A stretch of DNA of 39,814 nt from HGM11501 sp045123995 (GCA_045123995.1 JBGVKY010000020.1:1-39814), one strand, 5' to 3'; counted from the first letter of the stretch, positions 31,833 through 39,629 are shown. Notes: generated by a model from the letters alone, not told the origin. Made by a program: numbers and translations.

Positions 31833-33400
31833 AGGTAACAAGAATGAGTAAAGTAGCAATATATTGTCGCCTATCTGAAGAAGATAGAGATAAACTTAAT
31901 AAGACAGATGATTCGATAAGTATTCAAAATCAAAAAACAATGCTTCTACAATATGCTATAAATCAGGGCTGGGAAGTTTTTAGTATTTATAGTGATGATG
32001 ATTATACTGGTGCTGATAGAAAGAGACCTGAATTTAATAGATTACTTCGTGATGCTGAGGAAGGTAACTTTGACATTGTGCTTTGTAAAACTCAATCTCG
32101 ATTTACTCGTGAACTAGAGCTTGTAGAAAAATACATTCATGGGTTATTTCCTATCTGGGGTGTTAGATTTGTAGGTCTTGCTGATAATGCTGATACGGCT
32201 AATAAAGGTAATAAAAAAGCAAGGCAAATAAATGGTCTTGTGAATGAGTGGTATCTTGAGGATATGTCTGATAATATCAAAAGTGTGTTAACAAGCAGAC
32301 GTCAAAGTGGTTTTCATATTGGTGCTTTTGCCCTTTATGGGTATAAAAAAGACCCTGAAAAGAAAGGTCATCTTATTATTGATGAAGAAGCCGCCGAAAT
32401 TGTAAAGGAAGTCTTCTTATTATTCTCTCAAGGTATGGGTAAAACTGCAATAGCTCGAATGCTTAATGATAAAGGAATCCCAAATCCAACTGAGTATAAG
32501 CGTCAGCAAGGACTTAGGTATAAGCAACCTGATAGTAAAAATAGTACTTTATGGAAATATTCTGCGATATCAAGTATGCTGACAAATGAAATGTACATAG
32601 GTAATATGGTACAAGGAAAATATGGAAGTATTTCTTATAAAACAAAAGAAAATAAACCAAGGCCAAAAGAAGAATGGTATATCGTTCCGAATACCCACGA
32701 AGCAATAATTGATAAAGATTTGTGGGATAAAGTTCAAAGTATGATAGAAAAGAAAGCCAAGCCCTTTATAACTGGGAATGTTGGCATTTTCGCTGGTAAA
32801 GTTTTTTGTGCAAATTGTGGTTATACAATGCGTTCTTCTAAAAGTAGAGGTGAACATTACCTTCAATGTGCGACTAAACATATTGCAAAAGGTGCCTGTG
32901 ATGGCGCATTTATTCCTGTAAAAAAGCTTGAAAGAATAGTTCTTAAAGAATTAAAGCAAATGATAAATGACTTCCTTAATATTGAAGAAATAGTGCAAAG
33001 GGTGCAATTTGCAGATAACTATGTACAACAAAAGAATAGATTTTTATCTCGTATTGACTTGTATGATATAAAAATTCAGGATATATCAAACAGCATTAAA
33101 GAATGCTATATTGACAAATTAAATGGACTTATTGATGCGGATGAGTATAGTTCAATTGTTTCTGAACTAAAAAAAGAAAAAGCAGATTATGAATTAGTAA
33201 TATCTAAATATGAGAAAAGTATCTCTGAGTTGGAAAAGGAACAAATAAAGGGATTCAATCCTAGAGAAATAATTGAAGGATATATTAAACTTGAGCATTT
33301 AACTCGAGATATTGTGGAAACAATGATTGATAGCATTGTGGTATATAGGCGTATTCCCAACACAAGGTGTTATCCTATAGAGATTCACTGGAATTTCTGA
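31829..33400 (+). CDS. Large serine recombinase (site-specific integrase)
   Basis: 523 residues from ATG 31829, which overlaps the stop of the small upstream ORF; ATG 31844 (after AAGG) would give 518. The resolvase domain (about 8-150) has the nucleophile Ser16 in YCRLSEED and the family run SISIQNQKTML..YSDDDYTGADRKRPEF. The recombinase domain (about 170-310) contains GKTAIARMLNDKGIPNPT. A zinc ribbon (CANCGYTMRSS ... CATKHIAKGACDG, about 329-360) and a C-terminal coiled coil (about 400-480, DYELVISKYEKSISELEKEQ) follow. It should catalyse integration and excision by 2-bp staggered cuts at short att sites. Codon use is AT-rich, unlike the chromosomal genes before it. Confidence 0.95.
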   Translation: MKVTRMSKVAIYCRLSEEDRDKLNKTDDSISIQNQKTMLLQYAINQGWEVFSIYSDDDYTGADRKRPEFNRLLRDAEEGNFDIVLCKTQSRFTRELELVEKYIHGLFPIWGVRFVGLADNADTANKGNKKARQINGLVNEWYLEDMSDNIKSVLTSRRQSGFHIGAFALYGYKKDPEKKGHLIIDEEAAEIVKEVFLLFSQGMGKTAIARMLNDKGIPNPTEYKRQQGLRYKQPDSKNSTLWKYSAISSMLTNEMYIGNMVQGKYGSISYKTKENKPRPKEEWYIVPNTHEAIIDKDLWDKVQSMIEKKAKPFITGNVGIFAGKVFCANCGYTMRSSKSRGEHYLQCATKHIAKGACDGAFIPVKKLERIVLKELKQMINDFLNIEEIVQRVQFADNYVQQKNRFLSRIDLYDIKIQDISNSIKECYIDKLNGLIDADEYSSIVSELKKEKADYELVISKYEKSISELEKEQIKGFNPREIIEGYIKLEHLTRDIVETMIDSIVVYRRIPNTRCYPIEIHWNF

Positions 33401-33450
33401 GGATATAGAATTATATTAAAGAGATATAATTTGTAAAGGTGGTATAACTT

Positions 33451-33891
33451 ATGAAAAATGTCGTTAAGATTGATTACGTTAAAAATTATCCGAAGGAGGA
33501 TAATTTTATTCTCTCTGTTGATTGTTATTTCTGTGCAGTACTAAATGAGCAAAATTTCTTAGCTTCTGCTAGCGATTTGATGGCTCCTTGGGGCATTTCT
33601 ATTATAGATGCTTCTATTGGTCTTGTAGATACACCCTATGGCAAATCGGGGTTTACTATGTGTTTTTCTACAAGTCAAAAAGCAGTGTTGGTTGCTGCTT
33701 ATTTAAAAGCGAAAAGGTCTGATGAGGAGTTGGAACTTAACATGACAGAAGTTGCCCCAGATATGTACGACCAATTATTTGAAGTAGCAAAAGATAGTAA
33801 TATCACCCTGATAACGCAAATTTGGGATAACTATCATCTGAATAAGAAATTTAATTTTGTCATTAATGGACTACCGATAAATAATGAGTAA
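33451..33891 (+). CDS. Hypothetical protein, 146 aa
   Basis: ATG 33451 follows AAAGGTGG. No family is recognised. The sequence is that of a soluble alpha/beta protein: no signal peptide or membrane helix, with a mid section ASDLMAPWGISIIDASIGLVDTPYG that could form a compact core. It is the first cargo gene, 50 bp after the recombinase. The next gene starts 19 bp downstream, so both belong with the metallophosphoesterase in one unit. Function unknown. Confidence 0.7.
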   Translation: MKNVVKIDYVKNYPKEDNFILSVDCYFCAVLNEQNFLASASDLMAPWGISIIDASIGLVDTPYGKSGFTMCFSTSQKAVLVAAYLKAKRSDEELELNMTEVAPDMYDQLFEVAKDSNITLITQIWDNYHLNKKFNFVINGLPINNE

Positions 33892-33910
33892 GTGAAAGGA
33901 TTATAAAGTT

Positions 33911-34573
33911 ATGTGTAAATGGAAAATTAATAAATGTGATTCTCCTGCCTCTTATTGTACAGAAGGACTAAATAAATATGATTCGTTGGAAGTCGAATAC
34001 TATTTTACAGTTCCTGAAGGAGATGCTGCACCTATTCTTGAGGTGGTTTTCAATGCTGTTGCTAATGGGTTTAAGATTGAAGATGGCGTAATGGTTAGAA
34101 ACTTATTCAATAATGTTCCTGTTTTCTTTTTTAAGACAAAGTCTTTATCATCTGAAAAAGAGGTGTTCAGGCTTATTCTCCCAGATTGGGAACTCGAATT
34201 TCCATGGGAAATTTATGGCGGAATTAGTCAAAAGGCTCATTTTAAGCGGCAAATAAAATTTAATTCGGATAAGGCGTTTTGTCTTGCTGTTTCTGCAGAA
34301 TCTGTTAATGATGAAGAGATAAAAAACGAGTTCACCAAGCAAGGCGATTTGTATGTTCTTCCATTTTTATATTATGTCTTGGAGTATGATAAGAGTTTTG
34401 TTATTGCTCCATGGTTTGATAAGTTTAATTCTTATGAGTTTTACAAAGGAAAGATAAATGAAATTAAAGGACTTTCTGATTTTAAAATCGTTTGTATTGA
34501 TTTGAATGTTAACAATCCTTTATTTAACGACTTTAAAGTATGGAAAGCAGAATATGAGAGGTGCAAAAAATGA
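33911..34573 (+). CDS. Hypothetical protein, 220 aa
   Basis: ATG 33911 lies 10 bases after AAAGGA. The product is soluble, rich in aromatic residues (EVEYYFTVPEG, VPVFFFKTKS, LPDWELEFPWEIYGG), without signal peptide, membrane helix or known motif. Its TGA overlaps the ATG of the metallophosphoesterase gene (ATGA at 34570-34573), so the two are translationally coupled and may act together. I do not recognise a family. Confidence 0.7.
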   Translation: MCKWKINKCDSPASYCTEGLNKYDSLEVEYYFTVPEGDAAPILEVVFNAVANGFKIEDGVMVRNLFNNVPVFFFKTKSLSSEKEVFRLILPDWELEFPWEIYGGISQKAHFKRQIKFNSDKAFCLAVSAESVNDEEIKNEFTKQGDLYVLPFLYYVLEYDKSFVIAPWFDKFNSYEFYKGKINEIKGLSDFKIVCIDLNVNNPLFNDFKVWKAEYERCKK

Positions 34574-35265
34574 TTTACATTACTGGTGACACGCATTGTC
34601 CAGAAGATATACATAGGCTGAATACCAAGGGATTCCCTGAACAAAAGAATCTCACTAAAAAGGACTATTTAATAATATGTGGTGATTATGGTGGTGTCTG
34701 GTACCCAGAGGAATCACATTATCACAAGGAGGATTTGAATTGGCAAAAATGGCTTGATGAGAAACCTTTTACCACTCTGTTTGTAGATGGAAATCATGAA
34801 AATCACCATCTACTTTCAGAGCTTCCTGTTGTAGATATGTTTGGTGGTAAGGTTGGCAAGGTTAATGATTCTATATATCATCTGAAGCGTGGTGAGGTTT
34901 ATATTATTGATGGCCAAAAGTTCTTTTGCTTTGGTGGTGCTAAATCTACTGATAAGGAATGGCGTCAAGAGGGCTTATCTTGGTGGCCTGAGGAGATGCC
35001 TTCAAAGGCTGAAATGGATTATGGAATAGATAATCTTGAAAGGCATGAATTCAAGGTGGATTATATTCTATCTCACTGTGCGCCTTCTTCTATTCAGTGG
35101 GAAATGGACAGTCGATTTGATAATGATGGGTTGACTAAGTATTTTGATTTTATTGCTTCGGAAACAGATTTTAAAATGTGGTTCTTTGGGCATTATCATA
35201 GAACTGAGCTAATAAAGGAGAAGTTTATGGCTTTGTTTGATGCAATTGTTAAACTCAGTGAATAG
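34570..35265 (+). CDS. Calcineurin-like metallophosphoesterase
   Basis: 231 residues from ATG 34570, 8 bases after AGAGG and overlapping the previous stop; the in-frame GTG 34561 sits in the ribosome binding site. All five metallophosphoesterase motifs are present: GDTH (Asp7, His9), CGDYGGVW, VDGNHEN, SHCAPSS and FGHYHR, so two metal ions should be bound and the enzyme is probably active on phosphomonoesters or phosphodiesters. Similar single-domain enzymes are common in Firmicutes phages and integrative elements, with unknown targets. One detail: Cys follows the first GDTH where Gly is more usual. A 480-bp non-coding stretch follows. Confidence 0.92.
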   Translation: MIYITGDTHCPEDIHRLNTKGFPEQKNLTKKDYLIICGDYGGVWYPEESHYHKEDLNWQKWLDEKPFTTLFVDGNHENHHLLSELPVVDMFGGKVGKVNDSIYHLKRGEVYIIDGQKFFCFGGAKSTDKEWRQEGLSWWPEEMPSKAEMDYGIDNLERHEFKVDYILSHCAPSSIQWEMDSRFDNDGLTKYFDFIASETDFKMWFFGHYHRTELIKEKFMALFDAIVKLSE

Positions 35266-35746
35266 GCCATTCTTATACTATTTCTGGATATAAAACAAGA
35301 CTATATGAAAAAATCCGAGTTAAGAAATATATTTTGAAGTCTTAATGGCTTTTGATTTCTTAACTTTGAAAATTAATGCTTTTTGTTTGGAAATAGGCAT
35401 TTTTGAGGCTGAGGTGGTCAAACAAGGCTATCTGACAGATAGGTTAAAACCTTTGAGAATGGTGTTATTTTTATCGTGAAAAACTCTGCATAAAATTGCG
35501 GTTTTCAGGATGTTATATTTTAGCGGTTGGAATGAAAAAAACAAAATGTTAGATATTTTTTTGAATATAAGATAAGTTGTTAAAGTATAAGAAAACTATT
35601 CTGTTTTAGCGAACCTTATATTTTTTCAGAATAAGTTAAAAGATAGTTAAGAATAAATTTGAGACCTTATTTAGAACCAATGAAGAAGTTGAATTTGAAC
35701 CTTTGATGTTTTTGTTTGAAGTTATTTGTTATGGAGAGGTATGAAT
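35266..35746. other. Long non-coding segment with inverted repeats
   Basis: No credible gene on either strand over about 480 bp, in an island where other gaps are 10-60 bp. It contains an 11-bp inverted repeat AGTTAAGAAAT (35318-35328) / ATTTCTTAACT (35355-35365), a 15-bp palindrome CTATCTGACAGATAG (35428-35442), and AACTATTCTG (35594-35603) against CAGAATAAGTT (35637-35647), paired with one bulge. It could be a structured RNA, a regulatory region for the next gene cluster, a recombination or transfer site, or decayed genes. Confidence 0.5.
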
Positions 35747-36190
35747 ATGAAGTTAGAATTTGAGTTTGGCAATATTTCACATAAGATTCAGTTTGGGAAT
35801 TGTAATATTATGGAGCTCGGTGGCGGTTATGAAGATATTTTAGAATTCTGTAGTCGCATAGAACAAGGTAAAGCACTTGAGCTTGCTACTAAGGTAAAAT
35901 CTAAGAAGTTGAAAAAGGTTTGTGTGGTAACAGATTTTCAAACTTCTGATAAATTCTTTAAGGAGTACATTTACCATGCTTTTAGAAATAAAAATTTTTT
36001 TAAGGCGTATGACTTGTTTGTAATAGAAAATGCTGAAGCGTTTGTCAATGCTGAAATGGCAGAAGTTATTGCTAAGCATCCAAAAAACTATTGGTTATTA
36101 TGCAGTTCCACCACGCCTTGTATAACTAACGAATTCGATTCTTTTTTGATTACTGAAGGGCGAAATTGTTGGAATGAGGTTATTCCTTAA
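35747..36190 (+). CDS. Hypothetical protein, possible degenerate P-loop NTPase
   Basis: 147 residues from ATG 35747, 7 bases after GGAGAGG; ATG 35741 is also in frame. The order of hydrophobic strands resembles a minimal P-loop ATPase: a beta strand and turn FGNCNIMELGGGYEDIL where a Walker A would be, VCVVTDF, then a Walker-B-like AYDLFVIENAEAF, and a following strand YWLLCSSTTP like a sensor-1 strand. The GxxGxGK[ST] nucleotide loop itself is missing, so ATP binding is unlikely. This similarity is my inference from pattern only. It is the first gene of a five-gene run ending at 37584. Confidence 0.55.
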   Translation: MKLEFEFGNISHKIQFGNCNIMELGGGYEDILEFCSRIEQGKALELATKVKSKKLKKVCVVTDFQTSDKFFKEYIYHAFRNKNFFKAYDLFVIENAEAFVNAEMAEVIAKHPKNYWLLCSSTTPCITNEFDSFLITEGRNCWNEVIP

Positions 36191-36214
36191 ACTAATATTA
36201 CAGGAGTGTAGATT

Positions 36215-36493
36215 ATGCCTAAGAAAAATAATATTGGTTATATTTCTATAACCAATGAGGGTACTGTGAGTTTCGCTTTTAAGGACTTTTATATCGAGAT
36301 AATAGCCTCAAAGCAATTAAAAACAATAAAGTCTGTAAAAGAGTTTGATAAGTCTAATGGGTATATAGTTATAGATACAAATTATGGTGAAGAATATTAT
36401 TGCTTAGAAGAAACAATAGAGGCTATGGGTTTATCTGACCAAATAAATGTAAGAGAAATATTGTCTGGTGTTGATTTGCTAGTTATTGTTTAA
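36215..36493 (+). CDS. Hypothetical protein, 92 aa
   Basis: AGGAG precedes ATG 36215. A small soluble protein predicted to be mostly beta (IGYISITNEGTVSFAFKDFYIEII, then NGYIVIDTNYGEEYYCLEETIEAMG). No motif, signal peptide or membrane segment, and no family recognised. It lies 24 bp after the preceding gene in the same unit. Confidence 0.65.
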   Translation: MPKKNNIGYISITNEGTVSFAFKDFYIEIIASKQLKTIKSVKEFDKSNGYIVIDTNYGEEYYCLEETIEAMGLSDQINVREILSGVDLLVIV

Positions 36494-36526
36494 AATTCGG
36501 ATATTTATATAAAGGTGGTGTAGACT

Positions 36527-36925
36527 ATGGCTTTGGGTAGAAAGTTTGATTTTAAGTTGTATGAGATTTTAAAGATGTTAAATGGACATTTTACTCCTGA
36601 ATCTAATGAGTTTTTTGATTATTGTGTGAATACTTCAGGTAAGCATAATTCTTTCCTGCGTAGTAGCTTCTGTAAGCGTGATGTACCTCTTGAGGATTAT
36701 GCCATAAGCAAAGATATAAACTGCGTGTTGTGTGTATTTAATATCCCTGCTGATTTGGCACATATAAAAGAAAGCGATATCTTTAATCTAAAAATGCAGA
36801 TAGTCTTTACTTATGAAAGAAATTTGGAATCCGAAAAAGAACTGTGTAAGAATCTGGGTTTCTCTTATGGGTACTTACTGAATCCCCATACCAATGAATT
36901 CAATAATCTTGGGTATTTAAAATGA
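36527..36925 (+). CDS. Hypothetical protein, tandem paralogue A
   Basis: 132 residues, ATG 36527 after AAAGGTGGTGTAG. It is a clear paralogue of the next gene: both start MAL, share FTP[ED]SN, F[FL]DYC, FCKR, a V-L/I-C-V strand, QI[VI] then T, and ELN/KLCK..G..YG, with similar length. Cysteine content is high for a cytoplasmic protein (seven Cys or so), some at shared places. The family is not recognised. Confidence 0.7.
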   Translation: MALGRKFDFKLYEILKMLNGHFTPESNEFFDYCVNTSGKHNSFLRSSFCKRDVPLEDYAISKDINCVLCVFNIPADLAHIKESDIFNLKMQIVFTYERNLESEKELCKNLGFSYGYLLNPHTNEFNNLGYLK

Positions 36926-36940
36926 AGGTGGTGTAGCCTT

Positions 36941-37333
36941 ATGGCTTTAGATTATACTTTGTTCAATGTGTTTAAGAGGTTCAATGATTATTTTACTCCT
37001 GATAGCAATTTGTTTTTGGATTACTGTTTTTGGTTTCTCGAAAGAAGATTCAACACTCTGAAAACCTGTTTTTGTAAGCGTACTGAAAAGTTGGAAACTC
37101 CTAGAATCCATCCATGGGATATTACTCATGTTATATGCGTATTAGATAGACCTTTTGATAAGGATAATCCACATTTTTTTGAAGATGTTAAAGTACAAAT
37201 TATATTAACTTCCGAAGAAGATTTTGAAACTGAACTAAATTTGTGTAAAGAAGCTGGATATAAGTATGGATGTGTGCTGTATCTTCCCTCCGAAGAGATA
37301 GTTCCTCTTGAACAAGTGGGAGAAATAATGTAA
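36941..37333 (+). CDS. Hypothetical protein, tandem paralogue B
   Basis: 130 residues, ATG 36941, 15 bp after paralogue A and preceded by the same AAGGTGGTGTAG ribosome-binding stretch, so the duplication included the translation start region. Conserved with A: FTPDSN, FLDYC, CFCKR, the VICVLDRP strand, VQIILT, and LCKEAGYKYGCVL. The pair has diverged to roughly a third identity by eye, so the duplication is not recent. Function unknown; tandem divergent copies are common among immunity and recognition proteins, but nothing specific supports that here. Confidence 0.7.
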   Translation: MALDYTLFNVFKRFNDYFTPDSNLFLDYCFWFLERRFNTLKTCFCKRTEKLETPRIHPWDITHVICVLDRPFDKDNPHFFEDVKVQIILTSEEDFETELNLCKEAGYKYGCVLYLPSEEIVPLEQVGEIM

Positions 37334-37389
37334 ATATTGGGTACAGTGGTTACACTGGGTATTATAAAATATTTTGAGGTGTTAGTTAA

Positions 37390-37584
37390 ATGACTTTTGG
37401 TAAGTTTAAAAATGTAATTCCTAACGATGTAATCTTGTGGTTGCAGGATAAGAATGGCGATTGTATAGATAATGGCGAAATGAAGTATTTATCCGATAAA
37501 TATGATAGTTTGCGTGTAATAAGGATATTCCCTGAAAAATATCCAGCAATATCTTCTATGGGTATTACTGTAGAACTTGAATAA
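37390..37584 (+). CDS. Small hypothetical protein, 64 aa
   Basis: GAGGTG precedes ATG 37390 by 8 bases. A soluble mixed alpha/beta product (NVIPNDVILWLQDKNGD, then RVIRIFPEKYPAISSMGITVELE) with no recognised family. It is the last gene of the run, with a 9-bp GC-rich hairpin 12 bp after its stop. Confidence 0.6.
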   Translation: MTFGKFKNVIPNDVILWLQDKNGDCIDNGEMKYLSDKYDSLRVIRIFPEKYPAISSMGITVELE

Positions 37585-37595
37585 GCATTATTATT

Positions 37596-37617
37596 GGGCG
37601 GCTCGATTGAGCCGCCC
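37596..37617 (+). terminator. GC-rich terminator of the small-gene cluster
   Basis: GGGCGGCTC (37596-37604) / GAGCCGCCC (37609-37617), loop GATT, followed by TTATTACTTGCTTTT. The stem is strikingly GC-rich against its surroundings. Confidence 0.8.
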
Positions 37618-37682
37618 TTATTACTTGCTTTTAACCGTTGGCGAAATTATTAACAATCAGATAGTATCGAAGTCATCCAAAT

Positions 37683-37719
37683 TGGTATAAACTATTAGTG
37701 AGGATTTTAACTAATGGCG
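37683..37719 (+). promoter_or_regulatory. Promoter and paired operator upstream of the XRE regulator
   Basis: An extended -10, TGG-TATAAA (37683-37691), is overlapped by the palindrome-like AACTATTAGTG (37690-37700). A second, weaker copy AACTAATGGCG lies 19 bp on (37709-37719). The same motif pair with the same 19-bp offset occurs before the MBL lipoprotein gene. Autoregulation by the XRE protein is the likely reading. Confidence 0.5.
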
Positions 37720-37727
37720 GTGATTCG

Positions 37728-38075
37728 ATGAATAATAAAGATATATCAATAAATTTGGGTAAACGAATAAGAGAGAATAGACAATTCAGGCATATGACAG
37801 GCGAACAGTTTTGTAATGAAGTGGGTATTTCTCAAACTTTCCTGTGGGACATTGAGAATGGACATAAGAGGCCTTCTCTTGAAACCTTGATTAAAATAAT
37901 AAATGTTTTAGAGTGTCCTCCCGAAGACTTGTTATGTGACAGTTTAACTGGTGCTGTCTATGCTCATCAACATAATTTAACAAAGAAGTTGGAAGGATTA
38001 AACAAAGAACAAATTAAACTTATAGAAACGACTATTGATTCTCTAATAGTTGCTTTGAAGAAGGATATGCGTTAA
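37728..38075 (+). CDS. XRE-family helix-turn-helix regulator
   Basis: 115 residues from ATG 37728 (GGTGA 4-5 bases upstream, a modest site). A lambda-repressor-like HTH covers about residues 8-65 (GKRIRENRQFRHMTGEQFCNEVGISQTFLWDIENGHKRPSLETLIKI). A short helical C-terminal part (about 75-113) probably dimerises; there is no protease or ligand domain. Such small regulators usually repress their own gene and a neighbour. Operator-like repeats lie before this gene and before the MBL lipoprotein gene. Confidence 0.9.
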   Translation: MNNKDISINLGKRIRENRQFRHMTGEQFCNEVGISQTFLWDIENGHKRPSLETLIKIINVLECPPEDLLCDSLTGAVYAHQHNLTKKLEGLNKEQIKLIETTIDSLIVALKKDMR

Positions 38076-38095
38076 AAGGTGCATATCCTTCTTTT
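38058..38095 (+). terminator. Intrinsic terminator of the XRE gene
   Basis: 13-bp stem AAGAAGGATATGC (38058-38070) / GCATATCCTTCTT (38081-38093), then TT; the stop codon is in the loop. Confidence 0.8.
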
Positions 38096-38165
38096 GTTTA
38101 TTGTTAGTGTTTGAGTCTTGAGTTATCAAGGCTCTTTTCTTTTTATTTAATATATGATATAATTA

Positions 38166-38195
38166 AACTAATGGTTATAATATAAGCTAATAGTT
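38166..38195 (+). promoter_or_regulatory. Paired operator around the -10 of the MBL lipoprotein gene
   Basis: AACTAATGGTT (38166-38176) and AGCTAATAGTT (38185-38195) are each 10/11 matches to the palindrome AACTAWTAGTT and are offset by 19 bp. A -10 TATAAT (38176-38181) lies between them, so a bound repressor would block transcription. Another TATAAT is at 38158-38163; no good -35 is seen for either. Confidence 0.5.
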
Positions 38196-38214
38196 AAAAC
38201 AAGGAGGTGTTGTT

Positions 38215-39420
38215 GTGAAAAAAAATTATAAATCATTTATATTGTACTTTCTATTATGTTGTATGTTGTTGATGTCTGCTTGTGGTACTATAGGCAATTC
38301 GTCAAGTATAGAACAAACAACAAGTCCTGCTGCAACAATTGATGGTAAATCTCAAGAATCTTTACCAAAAGAGGATGCTGCGGTAGTTCCTGAAATATCC
38401 GAAGACTCTGATGGTACTTTTCATTCGGATTTAAAAGTTCATTACATTGATGTTGGTCAAGGCGATTCTTCGTTTGTAGAGTTGCCTAATGGTGAAACTA
38501 TTTTAATTGACGCTGGTATTCCTTCTCAGGGTAATGTAGTTACAAATTATATAAAGCATCTTGGGTATACTGATATTGATTATGTGGTTGCAACTCATCC
38601 CCACAATGACCATATTGGTGGTTTTCCTACTGTACTGGAGTCCTTTAATGTTGGTAAATTTTATATGCCTAATAAAGAACATACCAGTGATATATTTATG
38701 AAAATGCTTACTGCTGTTCAAGTAAATGGGTGTAAGGCTGTTTATGCAAAAAGTGGCTTGTCTGTCGTAGATGAGGGTAATTTAAAGGTTAACTTTGTTG
38801 CACCTGTTTCTTCTGGATATTCGGACTTAAATAACTACTCAGCAGTTCTGCGAATTACTTATAATAAATCTTCATTCTTATTTACTGGGGATGCGGAAGA
38901 TGTTGTAGAATCAGAGCTTATAGCTTCTGGACAGACTCTAAAAGCCGATGTTTTAAAGGTTGGTCATCATGGCTCTGGGTATTCTTCTACTACATCTTTT
39001 TTGAAAGCAGTTAAGCCTAAATATGCTATAATTAGTGTAGGTAGAAATAGTTATGGTCATCCAACTGTAGAGGCTATGACTCGTATGGTAAATGCTGGTG
39101 CAGAAGTTTATAGAACAGATGAGGTCGGTACTATAATTGTTACTACTGATGGTAATACATATTCTTTGGATAAGAATGCTTCTACAATTCAAAGTAATGC
39201 TCCACCTGTTGTAGCAGAAACAAATCCTGAACCTGTTCAAGAAGAAACTGTTGTAGAGGCACCTGTAACGCAGTCTGATGAAATAGTATATGTTACGAAG
39301 AGTGGCTCGAAGTATCATCGGTATGGATGTTCTTATTTAAAGAGCTGTATAGAAATCACTTTATCCTCTGCGAGAAGTAGTGGTTATGATGCTTGTTCAA
39401 GATGTAATCCACCCAGATAG
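38215..39420 (+). CDS. Secreted lipoprotein with ComEC-like metallo-beta-lactamase domain
   Basis: 401 residues from GTG 38215, 7 bases after AAGGAGG. A signal peptide ends in lipobox MSAC (Cys near 23), so the protein is anchored outside the cell. A Ser/Thr-rich spacer precedes the MBL domain (about 80-320): HYIDVGQGDSSFVELPNGETILIDAG, the metal motif THPHNDHIGG, LFTGDAE, and VGHHGSGYSS. This matches the C-terminal domain of the competence protein ComEC, which may be a nuclease. A second linker leads to a C-terminal zinc-like module (about 357-400, YHRYGCSYL ... YDACSRCNP), which also ends many secreted nucleases. It probably cuts or processes an extracellular nucleic acid or phosphoester (inference). 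It is paired with a DUF3006 gene. Confidence 0.9.
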   Translation: MKKNYKSFILYFLLCCMLLMSACGTIGNSSSIEQTTSPAATIDGKSQESLPKEDAAVVPEISEDSDGTFHSDLKVHYIDVGQGDSSFVELPNGETILIDAGIPSQGNVVTNYIKHLGYTDIDYVVATHPHNDHIGGFPTVLESFNVGKFYMPNKEHTSDIFMKMLTAVQVNGCKAVYAKSGLSVVDEGNLKVNFVAPVSSGYSDLNNYSAVLRITYNKSSFLFTGDAEDVVESELIASGQTLKADVLKVGHHGSGYSSTTSFLKAVKPKYAIISVGRNSYGHPTVEAMTRMVNAGAEVYRTDEVGTIIVTTDGNTYSLDKNASTIQSNAPPVVAETNPEPVQEETVVEAPVTQSDEIVYVTKSGSKYHRYGCSYLKSCIEITLSSARSSGYDACSRCNPPR

Positions 39421-39431
39421 GAGGTTGTGTT

Positions 39432-39629
39432 ATGTGGGTAATTGATAGAATAGAAAACGGTATTGCTGTTATAGAGTTTAATGGCTCGACTTTTGATGTT
39501 CCAGTATCTTCCTTGCCTGATGGCATTAAAGAAGGTATGGTTTTAAGTATCTGTATAGATAAAGATGCAGAGAATAAAAAAAGACAACAGGCTCGAAGCC
39601 TTATGGACTCTATGTTCTCTGATGAATAA
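39432..39629 (+). CDS. DUF3006 family protein
   Basis: 65 residues, ATG 39432 after AGGAGG, 11 bp beyond the MBL gene. It matches the DUF3006 pattern: WVIDRIENGIAVIEFNG, then VPVSSLPDGIKEGMVL and a charged C terminus. Members are small beta proteins often encoded next to ComEC-like MBL genes, as here, but their function is not known. No signal peptide. Confidence 0.85.
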   Translation: MWVIDRIENGIAVIEFNGSTFDVPVSSLPDGIKEGMVLSICIDKDAENKKRQQARSLMDSMFSDE

